Source: a virus
Direction: 5' to 3' (one strand)
DNA length: 52,878 nt
IMG/VR virus record: IMGVR_UViG_3300018421_000038
Location: 1 to 52,878 of that record
The notes beneath the pieces were generated by a model that was given only the letters and a program-made list of their open reading frames with translations, did no database searches and was not told the origin of the DNA. Below, piece after piece: positions 17,346 through 32,000 of the stretch. Numbering within the stretch: position 1 is the stretch's first letter; the number at the start of each line of letters is the position of its first letter. Made by a program: the position numbers and the translations under genes.

Positions 17346-19397
17346 TTATTCTCCAGTATAAATTATGTAGTTTACAGATAAAAATGGATTCATAGTTTCT
17401 ATTGGTTGATTGAGATCTCCTGTAGTTTTTACGCCGCCGCTAGCAGGAAATGCTTGAGTGCCTCCCGTACCTGGATCTATTGTAAATGTAATTGCTTCTT
17501 CATCAACTGGTTCGCCGGCGCCTACACGCAATCCATAATATTGCGTTCCCGATGGCGCTTCCATATCATGTTCATGTTCGGGTAAATTATCTGTGTTGAT
17601 TGTGCGTGATTCACTGCCAGCATTTCCGCCTATTGCATCCGCTGCAATATCAGTTACCCTATTAGCAGGCTGTCCGCCCATATTGTCTAAACCTAATGCA
17701 AATCTTCCGCGTAAATCCGGAAGCGCAAAACTGTTTACTCCTTCATCTGATAATAACGACGAATCTTTAAAATTAAATCCAATTGCGTTAAACAATGTTG
17801 TATAATCTGATTTTAGAACCTCGCTGCCATCACAAAACAACCATCCTTCAGGAGCGTTTATACCCCCATATGGCATAATTGATCCTGGTGGAACTAAAGG
17901 AATAGTTTTAAGAAAGTTTCTTTTTGATATCCTATATACGCCAGTTGACCCGGTTTTTACATTTAATAATAATTCATCTGCATTTGACGCATCAAATGTT
18001 AGATCTTTGTTAGCAATAAAACTGTTGGCAACCTGTATATTGAAAGTTTTACTAGTGCCGCCTGTTTGACCATCAAATTCAAAACTATTATTTTCTACAT
18101 CGCCTGATACAGAAAATGTAGTTGCACTTGATAGTCTATCTGCAGAACCTGCCCGACCAGTGACTGTACCACTCACATTACCTTGTACATTACCTATAAA
18201 AGTATTGGCAAAAATTTGATCATACTTATTATTTGTTGTTCCTACATTTCTTGTGCCAGATGAATCAGGAGCAATATTTCCTGTTTGTAATATTCCTCCT
18301 ATGTCTACATTGCCGCCAACATATAAATCTAAAGCAATGCCGGCGCCGCCGCTGGTTATTATAGAACCGCTGTTTATGCTTGTGCTATTATTAGCACTAG
18401 TTACGTTCAGTATACCGGATTCAGGCTTACCTTCTCTAGGTGCTATTGTAATGTCGCCTTTTACATCTAATTCTGTTTCAGGGGCAGTGGTATTAATTCC
18501 AACAAAGCCCTCAGAATCTAGTCGCATCACCGTAGGTAATCCAGTAGATGTTTTTAATCTAAAGTCAATATTAGACCCTACAATGTTTTGTTGCAAAATT
18601 ACTGCTTCATTTTCTACAGCAATCTTTAATTGATTTCCCGAACCTACTGATAAACCTTCATCATTTTTTACTATCAAAGGAAAACTTGTTTGGCTTTGGG
18701 CATTTCCTCTAAGGAAATTTATTGCAGGCACAACTTCTTCACCCACAATAAGTGCCTCTGCTTTTTCAGCTATGCCATTATATTTTAAAGTGTCATTAAC
18801 TAAAGGCTGATTTGTAATATTCATACCTGCCTTTATACCTTGTCTAAAACCCGGAATTACTGTTTTAGGAACAAAATCGCTGTCTGATATAATTATTGCA
18901 GGTTTATCTTTAATTTTTACAGTCAATACTGAATAAACACTATCATTTGATCCTATAATGTTTTCAGATTGAGTTCCTGTTAAAAGTCCATCACTAAATT
19001 CTGGACCAACTAAAACCCATCCTGTACCTGTGAACAAATATAATTGCTGACTTTCTGTGTTTACCCACAAATCGCCTGCTATACTGTTAGATACTTCTGG
19101 TTGTGAAGGAGATTTTTTAAGTCCTCCACTGGCTGTCCAGGTTGTACCGTCATAAACTTTCAGTTGATTTACACTTTCAGAACTATCATACCAAAGCTGT
19201 CCTTCTACTGGACGCTCCGGAGCACTACTATTTGCAAAATTTTCTAATAGGTGTAAAAAGTTTTCTGCAATAGCTTGTCCATATGAAGTAACATTACGTC
19301 CAGGTATAGTTAAGCTAGTCTCATCATTTAGAGTAGCATCTTCTACTATAATTGTTCCTTTGTTTACAACATCTGTATAACTAATTTGGTATGCCAT
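17346..19397 (-). CDS. Short-tail-fibre-like protein with C-terminal phage tail-collar domain
   Basis: 683 residues. The head module (IPGRNVTSYGQAIAENFLHLLENFANSS, GQLWYDSSESVNQLKVYDGTTW) is shared with two neighbours. A shaft segment has VGINTTAPETELDVKGDI. The C-terminus, from about 499, is a tail-collar domain: PPGSIMPYGGINAPEGWLFCDG, then FALPDLRGRFALGLDN and LPEHEHDM, as in T4 gp12 and related fibres where the EHxH histidines bind metal. Position after the wedge genes fits a T4 gp10-12 equivalent. ATG at 19397, 4 nt after the preceding gene ends. Confidence 0.78.
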   Translation of the reverse strand: MAYQISYTDVVNKGTIIVEDATLNDETSLTIPGRNVTSYGQAIAENFLHLLENFANSSAPERPVEGQLWYDSSESVNQLKVYDGTTWTASGGLKKSPSQPEVSNSIAGDLWVNTESQQLYLFTGTGWVLVGPEFSDGLLTGTQSENIIGSNDSVYSVLTVKIKDKPAIIISDSDFVPKTVIPGFRQGIKAGMNITNQPLVNDTLKYNGIAEKAEALIVGEEVVPAINFLRGNAQSQTSFPLIVKNDEGLSVGSGNQLKIAVENEAVILQQNIVGSNIDFRLKTSTGLPTVMRLDSEGFVGINTTAPETELDVKGDITIAPREGKPESGILNVTSANNSTSINSGSIITSGGAGIALDLYVGGNVDIGGILQTGNIAPDSSGTRNVGTTNNKYDQIFANTFIGNVQGNVSGTVTGRAGSADRLSSATTFSVSGDVENNSFEFDGQTGGTSKTFNIQVANSFIANKDLTFDASNADELLLNVKTGSTGVYRISKRNFLKTIPLVPPGSIMPYGGINAPEGWLFCDGSEVLKSDYTTLFNAIGFNFKDSSLLSDEGVNSFALPDLRGRFALGLDNMGGQPANRVTDIAADAIGGNAGSESRTINTDNLPEHEHDMEAPSGTQYYGLRVGAGEPVDEEAITFTIDPGTGGTQAFPASGGVKTTGDLNQPIETMNPFLSVNYIIYTGE

Positions 19398-19401
19398 ATT
19401 T

Positions 19402-19992
19402 TTATCCTGTCAAACTCTGTACTCTAACTGTGTAATCAATTTGTATCAAGCGGTTAAGTGACTTTTGCACAGGATGGAAAATAACATGAGTAATCAGTCT
19501 GCCAGTGCCATCAGGACTATAACTTTTCAAACCTAATTCATCAAATACATAAACATCATTTGTGTTGCTTGCTGTATCGAAAGCTTGTTGTCCGTCTGGT
19601 TCTCCGTAGTCTAATAAACAGCTTACAAGAATATCAGTATAGTTTGTACCGCTTAAATGTCTTGTTTCAATTTTATTTCTTGTAGGATCTGTATTGTTTA
19701 CACTAGAATCATCTACAACTTTAGTATAAGTTTGATTGTAAAGTGCTGCATTTGTTCCTGTAGAATTAGGAGTAAGGTAAGTAATTATGCCTGTAGGATC
19801 AATGTTTGTTCCGCCATTACCAAAACTCATCTCGTATATAAATCCTTCACCTGCATTTGCAAGGCTTTCAGCTAATGCAATACTCATGTTTTCATAATGG
19901 ATTGCATTCCTTTTATTCACATAAACTTCTTGGGAAGTTGGGTCAAATATTTTAATATGACCTTGTACTAATATTCCATGATTTTCTTGCAT
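19402..19992 (-). CDS. Structural protein of about 196 residues, unassigned
   Basis: The protein has MSFGNGGTNIDPTGIITYLTPN, ALYNQTYTKVVDDSS and FDELGLKSYSPDGTGRLITHVIFHP. I recognise these as a conserved type of virion protein in T4-like marine phages but have no assigned function. It lies where T4 has gp8 or gp9, between the giant wedge-like protein and the fibres, so a baseplate periphery role is possible. The start is uncertain: ATG at 19992 (MQENHGILVQGHIKI) has GGA 7 nt upstream, while a TTG at 20004 would add four residues and has AGGA about 4 nt upstream. A late box overlaps the preceding stop codon. Confidence 0.7.
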   Translation of the reverse strand: MQENHGILVQGHIKIFDPTSQEVYVNKRNAIHYENMSIALAESLANAGEGFIYEMSFGNGGTNIDPTGIITYLTPNSTGTNAALYNQTYTKVVDDSSVNNTDPTRNKIETRHLSGTNYTDILVSCLLDYGEPDGQQAFDTASNTNDVYVFDELGLKSYSPDGTGRLITHVIFHPVQKSLNRLIQIDYTVRVQSLTG

Positions 19993-20018
19993 TATACTAT
20001 CCAAATTATCCTATACTG

Positions 20019-20026
20019 TATTTATT
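20019..20026 (-). promoter_or_regulatory. T4-type late promoter box
   Basis: AATAAATA on the minus strand overlapping the stop codon of the giant gene (20025-20027) and 27 nt above the ATG at 19992. It would give the downstream fibre block its own late transcript. Confidence 0.5.
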
Positions 20027-23000
20027 AAGGTTGTTCATATGTACCAGCACGTAAGAATCTTGCTATTGAATTTTGTGAATTTCCTAGCATTTCATTGTCT
20101 TTAGTCCATACTTGTCCTTGTCTTTTTATTACTGTAATTCTTGAATTTTCTTGTGGAACATTCAACAACGTTATTGTGTTATTAACTGTATCAACACTAA
20201 ATTCTGCTGGTAAAATTATGTCTCCTTCAGGACTAGTTAAAGCTTTTGTTTGATCAAATACAGCTATTTCATTTTTCCTTAAACGTTTGCCAGCAGCAAA
20301 TACTTCAATTTCATTAATACTATCTATATTGTACCCTATCGTAAACGTAGTGCTTACTCCATCCGCAGTTAAATTTGCAACTAAATTTTGATCTTTGTAA
20401 GGCACAGTTTTATCTTTATTTTGATTAAACACTTTTTGGCCAGCAACATGAACTTCTGGCACACCTGTACCTAGTGTACCTCTTCTTATCTGGCGCAATG
20501 TATTTTGTTCTTTGACAAAATATTCTATTCTTTCGCCATTAATAAAAATAATTCCTGGAAGATTTTTTCCTTTATCAGGTGTTGGTAAATCTTCTCCGTT
20601 TTGCACTTCTATTCTAAGGTCGTTATATGCCAAATCTTGGGCTAATACTGTAGAATGTGCATCTAATCTCTTGTAGTGTGTTCTGTTAAGAACATCTTTA
20701 AACTGTCTATATGCGAATCCTTCTACTGTAAGATCTGCTGTAAAATGAATTATTTCTATCGTATCATTTTCGTTAGGAATATTTACTAGTCTTAATCTCA
20801 TTCTGTCATCAGTAATAAAATAATCCACACTAGGTGTTAATAACTCTCCATTTTTGTTAACCCAAACATATTGTGCATCAATAGCAGGAGCTCTTAATTG
20901 TATTTCGCCTGCAGTTAGTCTAAGATACGTGCTTAATTCGGTATCGGTAATAAGTGTTTCTCTTTTTACCACATCATATTGTATTTTTTCTATTTCTTTT
21001 AAATTGTGGTTACTAAATTGTGTAACATAAATGGTTGCATTATTGCTAGGAATATCTTTAAGTGTAATTTGGTTTCCACTAATAGTGTATTCACTCTCTG
21101 CTATATTGTAAATTTCAATCGTGTCCCCTGGTTGTCCATACTCGTCTCCTAATATGATAGAACTATTAGAAATATCTAAACGCCATTCTGTTGGTGTAAA
21201 AATTTGTTCTCCGTTTAAGAAGACTAACATAGTTTGCGCATCTAACGATCCTGCTGGCTGTTGGAATAATTCTAACTGATATTCTCTTTGGTTGTTTTCA
21301 GGTATAACAAATTTCTTACTATACCCGCTGTTAAGAACTTTTTGATCAACTCTAACAATAGTATTATGTTCTGTAGGAAGTGCATAAAACGGCGCTTGTC
21401 CTAATGTAAATGTTTGTTGACCGCTTGTTGCTACAAATTCGTCAGTAACAATTTGACTGTAATTAACAGTTTGGTTATCTGATAATATTGTGTAATTTAA
21501 TGTTTGGCCAAGTGTTGCTGGCTCAGTAAGTCTAAATGCTATTCTATTGTCGTCTTCAACAACTGTTGAATAATTAAATAGATTTATTTCTTGTACATCA
21601 CCATTTAGAGTAACACTTAGAGCAATGTTGTCATTGTATTCGTAATCTATAACAAAATCATATTGCTCTTGCTGTGTTATCAGTAATTCGCCACTGTCTA
21701 TTATATTGGTAGAAGTTGTTTCTTCTTGCAGTACAATAGATAGAGTTTTTTGAGGTTCAACATCCAACGTCAACTGTTTTGTTGTCCAGTTTACATTGAA
21801 TTCTGATTTATCTAATAATCTGCCATCATATTTTACAAGTATACTATCTATGGTTCCTGGTAGTATATCAAAATTGTAAGTAAAGGTTTCGGTATTTGGT
21901 GGTATTCTAAAGTTTTTACAAATTATTAATCCTTGATTACCAGATTTTCTTGTATAAACTTTTAAATCTAATGTGTCAAATACAGATCCTGGCACTAATT
22001 CTTCTGTTTTTGCTCTAGAAGTAGAAACAAACAAATCACCGTCTGTAATTATTTCTTCTGCATTTATACCTGCTGCTGTAGTATATGCTAAATCTCCACC
22101 TTGTAAAGCACTATCATAACTGTCTAGATCAGGAACGACACTACCGTCACTTGTAATTTTTCTTACAATTAAAATGTCTCCGTCATTTAGAGTTATTCCT
22201 AAATTTTGTGTTTCGATAATTTTAGTTGTGCCATCACCTGTAATGCTATTAACTATTGCATAAGAATTTGTATATGTACCTTCATCAAAATTAGGATCGT
22301 CTATTCTTACACCGTTTTTATATAAATTATAAACTATATCTTTTTCAAGAGGGTTTCTGAGTTCTACAGCAATTGTAGAGCCATCAGATACAAAAATTTC
22401 ATCCTCAAAAGTATTTTCATATATGTCCCACGCATCTGTGTACCACGGCTGACTATCCCAGCCGCTAGGTCCGCCGAAATCAAAACTCTTAACTTCAACG
22501 CCGCCATAATCTATGCCTGTCATCAATTGATTTAGGTCTTTACCGAACATATTGTCTGCAGGATTGTATGCAAATTTTATTCTATCTGCAGCATCTAATA
22601 AACTTAATGGTTTATAATATTCTATCCTGACTACAGCAGTTGATACAGGCGGTGTGACAAATGTAATTCTGCCTTGCTGGTAAGTATAATCTTTTACTTT
22701 TTCAATGTTACTAGCAGTATAAGTGCTTCGCAACATTTCTTGATTATTTACAAATACTTTGATTTTATTTTTATTTAAATCTAACGGCCATTTAAGATCA
22801 AAATTAACATCAATACCCGAACTTGTGAAGGTTTCGCTTAGGAACAAATCTTCAACAAAGTAATCTCCAGAAACTCTATCAAACTTTACCCTTATACTAG
22901 GTGTTCTAACTAAACTTTTTCCTAAGATTGCAAATGCAGTTGCAGTTTCACCATCATCAGTTTGTGCTCCTTCTAGTCTAATCTTAGGAGGATTTATAAA

Positions 23001-26000
23001 CATGCCGCCTGGATTACGGACTATAATTTTTGTAACTTTACCATATCCAATAAACGCTTCTGCTTCTGCTCCAGAATTATTATCTTCAATAATAACTTTG
23101 GGTGGGAATATATAGCCAGATCCAGCATTTTTTATTTTTATTTCAGATATTTGAGCGCCAATATTATCTAAGAAGAATTTGCGAGGATATTCATCTAGAA
23201 CATTGTCAACTTTTATAAGTGTATTTTGACTTACTGTAGATTTAAGTGTTTCTATTTGGTCAGTGACGTTGTTATAAAATGGTCCGGCGTCAAAGTCTGT
23301 AACTGCCGTATTTGTAGGTTCTATTCTATTATGTTTTGTAACAAACTCCCGTATTTTACTGCTATAAGGTTTTACTTCTTCTACATAATCTCTAAAATAC
23401 AATAAATTATCATTCCTAAATGTTGCAGGCTGGTCTAAATCTCCTACATTATGATTTATTTTAATAAAACTAGTCTTAAATGCCCAGTCTATTGTAGATT
23501 GTTCAGCTACTGCATAACGCAAACCGCAGAAGAATAGATTTGTATATTCATAAGCAAGATTATTTACAAATATGTTATCTCTTAATGTTTCAAATATTAT
23601 TCTTAATTCTCTAGCAGGATTGTTGTCAAATAGCACACTGTCGAAACTTCTGTTATCGTATCCAACTGTTGTAGTTACATTATCATACAAATTAGACAAA
23701 AATTCTATAGTTCCTTTTTCTCGTCCTATTGTTTCATAATCTATAGAATAATCTTCACTATTACTAGAACCAATTCTTTTTAATAGCAACCATCCTGATC
23801 CGCCAATATTTTTAATTTTAACTACACTATTAAATTCTGGATTGATTGTTTGTAATTGATAGGAAGCATCAATTTCGTAATTTACATTTGTAAATTGATT
23901 ATATCCTGGTGCATACCAATCTTTGTACTCCCAATATTTTGTCACATCAAATCCTTGACTTAGACGACGGAACCAATTTTTTTGTATTTCATTGTATCCG
24001 TATACACTCCATATATTATTTGCAGTAGAATCTGATTGTACAAGTACACTAAACCTACGTACAGTGATACTTGTATCGGGACCATAACCAGATCCTTGAG
24101 AAACAATTTTAGCAGCCGTAACATTGCCTAAACTATTAATTGTAAGTTCTATTTGCGCACCTGTTCCTTTGCCACGTAATTCTAAAGAAGGTGGAACTTT
24201 ATATCCTCTACCAGGTGAGGTTATATCGACTCTTATTATTTTTCCATTTGAAATAATTGGCTGTAATTGTGCTTGTGTAACATTGTTAGTGCTTACAAAC
24301 TCTAATTCTTCAAAAGTATCTACAGTTATATCATATTCTCTTGATACTATACTAGGAGCTTTATCAGTCATTAGTAAATTAGAAATATCGTAATCATCAA
24401 CTATTAGTAGCTCTTCAAACTTCAAATTTATTCTTTCTATTGTTTGCTTTAGTGCTTCTATTCTATTCACAAACATAGATTGTCTAGGCTGGTTTAATAT
24501 ACCATACTTTTGTTTTCTTGGTAAATTAATATCAGGAACAGGCCTATTATTTGTATCAAATCCTATTAAGCTATCAAACCATTTACGCTCAATATCTTTA
24601 TCTAATTTAGAGTTACTATCTCCTTCTGATAATAATTTGAACTCAATATGTTCATTTGAATCTTTCGTAGGATTGGATTTATATTTGATATTAAGAACAA
24701 CATCATTACTCAATATTAAATTATCAAAATTGTTTAAAATTATTCTGTTTTGACCAGTGAAACTAATATATCTATATCCAGTTTCTCTAGGTGTTCGTAT
24801 TAAAGACTCGATGTCAAAAATACTTACTGTTCTATTTTTAATTGGAGGTATAGTTCTTTTATTTCTTACCCAAAAGTAATACTTAGTAGAGAAAACCCTT
24901 GCTACTTCGTCATAAATTAATTTAGAGCTAAATTTACTGTCTCCGTAGAGAGGTTGACCGCTAATACCAATCTTAATTCCTTCGTCTGTGTCTGCAAGTT
25001 TTGAATATTGACTTGGTAAGTAATCAGTTTCTATCCATTCATAAACATCTATAGATGCTCCTTCAGTTAATTTTGACCATGTGTTCTTTTGTTCAAGAAT
25101 TGTTCCTTGATATGGATAATCAAATCTTGCAGTGCTTATATCCCACCAAACTTGTCCTACGTATTCGTCAAACCATGTTTGGTCTAAATCAAACTCTCGT
25201 TCAGTAGTGCTGCCAACATTATAATATGCAGGATCTTTATCAGTTTTGTATGTTATGTTTGCTTCTGCAACTCCTGCTATTTTTCCTTGAATTGGATCTA
25301 TATAATCAACATAAGAAATAATCCTATTTTCCTTTGTATTATATAGATACACTCCTTCTATCAATTCTAAATCTACTGGAGGAACAATTTGTTTGTAAGT
25401 ATTCCATGCTTTTTTTCCTTTTGGTTTTCTGTAATCTACTAGAATACCTTTTTCAGTTTCTAAACTATAAAATGGAATGCCTACATAAACGTGATTATTT
25501 TTTGCAAGTAAATTGCGTCCAAATTCTGCTGTAGTGTTATCAAATCTAAACTTCTCGCTGTATATATAAGAGCCATTTAGGTTTTCATAAACATATACAA
25601 CACCGGTATCTACTTTAATATTTCTAAATTCTGTGAATCCAAGGTCAAACGAAGTTGGTTTTTCAGCTAAACTGCTCGATGGATCGTTTACAAACTTACT
25701 TCCGTATTTTTCTTCGGAGTTTGGATCTCTATTTGTATAAAAATCAAATGTAGTTGGAATCGTTTGGTCACCATTTATACTTGTTATTAATAAATTTTCA
25801 TTAGTAAAACCAATTTCGTATCCAAAGTTTTCTGCAACTTCTCCTTGTGGGCTATATAAAACTTGTGGCTGTTGTGCAGAGAAAGATCCGTTATTCTGAT
25901 TGTATACTAACACCGCCCCTTGTCTATATTTTTTTGTGTTATCATTTAACACACTTATTACTATTTGCTTTCCATCAGGACTTATAGCTACTTTGTGTGC

Positions 26001-29000
26001 CCAATTTGTTTTATCTATAAAAATATCAGGAGTAGCATTTGGATTTAATGTTCTAGTACCTGTAAGCGGTGTAGCAATTTCGCCTTCTGCATCTCTATAA
26101 ATCCAGTTGCCGTCTACATCTGTTTCAAATTTATCTAAATCGTGATCTTGTAATTCAAATCCGCTTAAAGGTGCTGAAATAGTTTCGTACAATTTATATT
26201 TGTTATCTTCTTTTCTATAGATTGCTATTTTTTTGTTAGTTGTACTATCAGAAGATTCTAGAAGCGCAGTCACAACTAACACTTCTCCATTTTCACTTAC
26301 ATCGAAACTTTCACTAAATTCAATTATATTTTCACTTGGGTCGAAAACATCTTCGCCTAATAGATTATTACCAGTCAAGTTGGGTAAGTATCCTAAATAA
26401 TCTATGTTACTTGAAATTTGTTCCCATAAACTTTCAGAAAACGCTGTTCCTGCTGCAATATTTGTTCTAGCTACATAGAACAAATTATTATATAAAACTA
26501 TAGACCCTACTGCATAACCATATGTGTTATCCCAGTTTCCTCTATAATTTTCGTCTACACCGTATCTCCAACTAATATTATTCCAAACAACAGGATTTAA
26601 AATATTTAATTGTATACCTTCGTCTGTATCTTTGTTTGCAACGTAAAATTTATCTTTATATAAAACAATGTCACCTTCTTGGTATACAGTGGCTTGATAT
26701 TCTCCTTTAAATCTTTCATTATCAGTTGGGCCATGAGTAAAGACTTCTATGCTACCAGGGTCAAACCTTGTAGAAGAATTTAAATCTCCTTTAGATCCAA
26801 CTAATAGATGATAGGTATTTCCAAATTTTCTAATTTTAACCTGATCACCGAATTTTCTTTCATTTTGTTTATACTGGCTGGTTAAGATATTGTCAAATTC
26901 GTATATACCATTAGGCTGTCGTCTATAAATGACTACAACGCCTTCGTTGACCAATCCACTCGAAGTTCCCCTAATATTTGCTGGAATATTATATATTTGA
27001 GACCAGTCCTTGTTCAAACTATTAGGGGCATTTGCTGCTCTAGCAATGCCGCCTTCTGTGGTTTCATCAAAGAAGTAATATTCTGCTTCTAAAATTTCTG
27101 CATTATCTACTGCTGTAAATACGTCAGCAGGATCTTCACCGTTTTTCTCAAATACTAATAATTTTCCTACTTTGTTAGTTCCTAATAATATATCGTTGTC
27201 TACATCCTCTACAGTGCCCATTACACGATCTACATCGCCAGGACCTCTAACTGCCTCATTTGCTAGTCTTCGTATTTGGAATCTACCAATATTATTCAAT
27301 TCTTCCCATGTACCAGTCAATATTTTTAAGTATACACGAACTGAATTAAATTCTTTTCTATAGCTGACTATTTCAGCTGTACTAGTGCTTCTACTAGTTA
27401 GAGCAAGACCTCCGGCTCCGTCTCTAGGAATCTGCACATCTTGTATTATATCTCCTACAACAGGTTCAAATGGATTACCGACAAAGTCAAATTCTGTAAA
27501 TGAAAAGTCTATGTATCCGTCCCAAATATCATATAATTTATTTTCACCATTTAATTCATCGATATTATAACCTTTTGAATTAATATTGTTTACAAAAGAT
27601 TCATTTTCAAAAAATTTCAATTTTAAAACTTTGTTATTTTCGTTGCCTTGTCCTACTAATGCTCCTTGACTATTCAATAAATCGCTGTAGGTTTTTCCAA
27701 CTCGCAATACCCATAAGTTACTTTCTTCGTCAACAATATCGCCTCTGTAGCTTAGATGTGTTAAAAAACTAACGCGGTTTTTATCTAAAACAAAGTTGCC
27801 TATATCATCTACTGTAGTTTGTATATTATAATATGTAAAAGGTCTGTCTGCATCATTATTACTGCTTGGTCTAATATCTGCATACACTAATCCTCTGCCT
27901 ATATCTAGATATCTACCATTGTTTGTATATGTAAATCCAGATGTTAAATTACCTGCTTCGTCAAATTCAGCTGTATTAATATACCAGAACCCTCCTACAG
28001 ACGGAGTAGTTGCATAGGTCGATTCTTGAGTATAAAAACCTATAAAGTTACCGGTATTAAGAGCAAATAATTCTCCAGTAATATCTATAATACCATTAAT
28101 ATTTTTCAAATATATTACAGCACTATCTCTAAAACTTGCTATGTAAAAAACTTCTCCTGATCCTGTATCAGTTTCTATAATTTCTCCTACTGTAGGTAAA
28201 CTAACATAGGTATCTACGTATAGAATTGCATCTATTTTTTCTATAATTTCGTGTTCTTGCGATAAAAATTCTGGTGTAATTTCTGGTATCTGATTATCAA
28301 AAGGCAAATATCTATCAAGTGTAGGAAATGCATAGCTTACTCTGTTCCATGATAAATTAATTTTGTCGCCTGCTTGCCCGTCAACTCTACCTTTTGTTCC
28401 TATATACATATCTATAGGAGCACGTATTAACATATGATCTATGTTTCCGGTTGGCAAGCCAAATTTTCCTGCAACTAAAAGTTGTAAATTTGTGCTGTCT
28501 GTGTCATCTCTTGATGTTAGATCGATATAACTATCAAAAGTAGAAAATGGCTGCGTACCTATCTGAGGGAAAACAGTTAAATTTGCTTGCCAAAAGCTTT
28601 CTCTAAATTTTACAATATCATGTTTTGTATATTCTATATCTGGATTGAAATTACCTAGATATTTTGTTTTAACACCAGATGCATTTGGAACACCTACTGC
28701 TAGGTATTCACCGTCGCTACTTACATCGATGCTTGCTCCAAATTGATCAAAAATATCTATATAACCACTAGGAGAATCAATTTCTGTCCATTTGAAACTA
28801 TTGAATGTTTCTTCACTAGTATACGTTTCTTCAGGTGTCAATGTCAAATTAAGTAGATAATATTTGTTATCATATCTTACTCTTGCACCATTTTTGTAAT
28901 CTGTTAATGGCTTCCAATCTGAAATTTCATCAAAAGATAATACTTGTTGCAACTGCAAGTTTGCATTTTCATTTGTCCTTTTGTATACAAAAACTTTTCC

Positions 29001-32000
29001 GCTATCATCGCCTGCTGATGATACAAACAAATTTCTGTTATCATCTGTAGCTGTCATGGAATCTGTAAATTTTTGTTGAGTACTGTCCCAATCACTAGGA
29101 TTATCATATTGATGTAAAAAAGAATATACTTTTTGATTTTGTAAAACTTGCCAATTTGAATCTATGTTATCTACCCATAATTTTTGATTATCGTAGATAT
29201 TTTGATCTACTATTGCATTTGCTTCACTGGTATTTTGTATTCTTACTTTACGTAATTTTGTAACGATTAAATTTTGATTTTCAAAACCGTTTATGTCATT
29301 ATCAATTGGAACTTTGATACTTAATTTATTTAGATTAACATCAATAATTTTATAAAACCCGTTAAAATTAAATTCAGTTGCTCCTCGGACGGCAACCATG
29401 TCTCCAATTTGAAGATTATTTCCTACCCACTGGTCTACTTGCAGTTCATATATTAATCTACCTTGGGTGTCTAGTGTAGTTGCTTCGGTCAATACTGTAG
29501 CTTTAAGATTTGTTTCAACATGCTGATATACAGTCCAATCACTGTTATCTTGATTAGTCAAATGTAAATAACCACCTAGTCTAAAAACATTTACATTTCC
29601 TAAAGCTAAATCATTAACACTTGCTGCTTCAAAATCAATATCATCTTCATCTACATACCCAGATGATTTAATAAATTCGGCTGTGTTTTGTAATATAGGA
29701 AATACATTACTAGTATAATCTAAAGGTTTATCTAAAAGATCTGATGGCAAAACTCTGTATATGTTATCGAATTTTTCTGCTGGCAAATTATCTGTAAATA
29801 GAACAGGTTGTGGACTTTCGATCATCTTAGTATCAGGAAGTGGTATTTCTATTTGTTTTATATCTTCAGAAGCACCATATACTCCACTTCGCACAGCCCA
29901 TTCTTCAAAAAATTCTAAACTTTCCTCTCCTTGAGCACTTAGCGGTTCAAAAAGTTTGCTTAAAGAATTTTTTGTTCCTTTTTCTTGTATAAATCCTTTA
30001 TAAAATTTTAATTGGCTTACATCATCTATAATTAGATTGCTCAAATAATTCCTTTTTTGGAAACCAATTAGTCTAGCAGAAAGATCATGTAAAGTATTAT
30101 CAAAATTAGCTGTGTTTATATCGTAAAAATCATTAAATTGAGCAATTCTGTAATCAAAGTTAGTTAATAAATCAGGCACTGGTTTTTCGTTCAACAAATA
30201 CCATTGATTATAATCGACAGATGTACTACCAGCAATATTTTGTTTTGCAACATAATAATATTCTTTATATTTGATAATATCGCCTATTTTGTAATCTTTA
30301 TAATTTTCAAATTCTTTCACAACAGCATTGTCGTAGATAAAACCAGGTATATTTAAGCTACCATTCCATTCAGCGGCCCTATAACCATTTAATTTGATTC
30401 TTTCTTGTCTATAACCAGATGCAGGATGATATATTACATCATTAAAAATTGTGTTATTATCAAAAACTACAACATGTTCTTTTTGAACAATCGGTAATGC
30501 AGCTCCATATAAACCAAGATCTGTATCTACAACTTCAATACCAAAATTATTTAAATCTCGTAAAATACTATTAAAATTTCTATCTAACAATTGGCCGTTA
30601 CTAGACACTATCGAAGTATTATAAAAACTATCAAACACATCGTCTACTACAGCAAAATCTTTTTGGAAAGATAGACGATTTGCGCTAGGGCTAATGCTAA
30701 TAACTGTTCCATTTGCCCACCCTTGTGTAGTCCAAAACATAAACTCTTTTGTTACTGATGTCCAATCATTTACAACTTCATCTGTGACGTCATCAAATAT
30801 AAATCCTTGATTTTCTAAATATCTTCCATATCCTAGTAAAAAGTTAACAACCTCTTGTATATTTTCAAGAATTGTTCCATAAGGAAGCTTCTTTACAATA
30901 CTAGTATCAAAATTCTTATAAAATTCAGCAGCTCTGCCGCCTATAGAAGGTAAAGCAGGTAACTTTGCTAAGAATTCTGTATCGAATAATTCACCACTTG
31001 TAAAATCTTCGGTTACCCTATAATATGTGTTTAATTGAAAAACAACTTGATCTTTTTTATACGGTGTTAAACTGCTCCAATTTGAAAATTCTTCGCTTAT
31101 ACCTCCTACAGATACAACAAAATTAGTTGATCCAACTAACGGTGAATAATAATTAAAATAAGGATTTTTTTGATTGTATCCGGTTAGTTTATATCCGCTT
31201 GGTGTTTTTTCTATAATTATGCCACTATATATAAAATTATCTATAGGTGAACTTACATTATAAACCAAATTATAATTTTCTTGAGGTATAAAAATACCGG
31301 TAGATCCAATGTCACTGTTAGGTGTTTTGCTTTCTAGGACGAAATTAAGTTTATTTTTATCTGAAAAACTACCTAATCTAAATGACAAATTTACTTGTAA
31401 ATTTTTTACTTCATTTTGATAATCTGTATATACTTTCAGTATATCACTTGCTACAAGATTGTATGTAAAATTGACTAAACCATAAGTAATATTTCTTTGA
31501 TTATCAGCATATGTGTTAGGAAAAATAATATCTTTGTTTTGTATATTTTTTCCAGTATCTTTATAAACATATTGACCTGCTAAATTTTTTGTAGACCTAG
31601 ATAAATCAAAACCTTTGCCTATAGTCTCAGCAGGATTTAACAGCAGCATAGTTTTCAATATAGAAAATGGATATTCTGAACTCTTGCGCCATGCATTTTC
31701 TATTGGCGAGTAATCACCAAATTCAAATGATGCATCTGCAGACCTTTGAATAAATCCTTCAATATAATTAATCGCAACTGGTGGAAGTAAATTTCCAGTT
31801 TTATCAACTGGGATGAATGTTGTTAGCCCAGGACGTGCAAATCTTTTATCAATTCTAGTATTATTAGGGTCTGAAATTTTACCTTTTTCAAGATCTTCCC
31901 ATAATAATAAATTATTACTTGTATATGGTGCTGGTCCATAGACCATATTCCACCATGTAGGTTTATTTTGAAAACCTAACATTTCCCACGGATGTGAATG

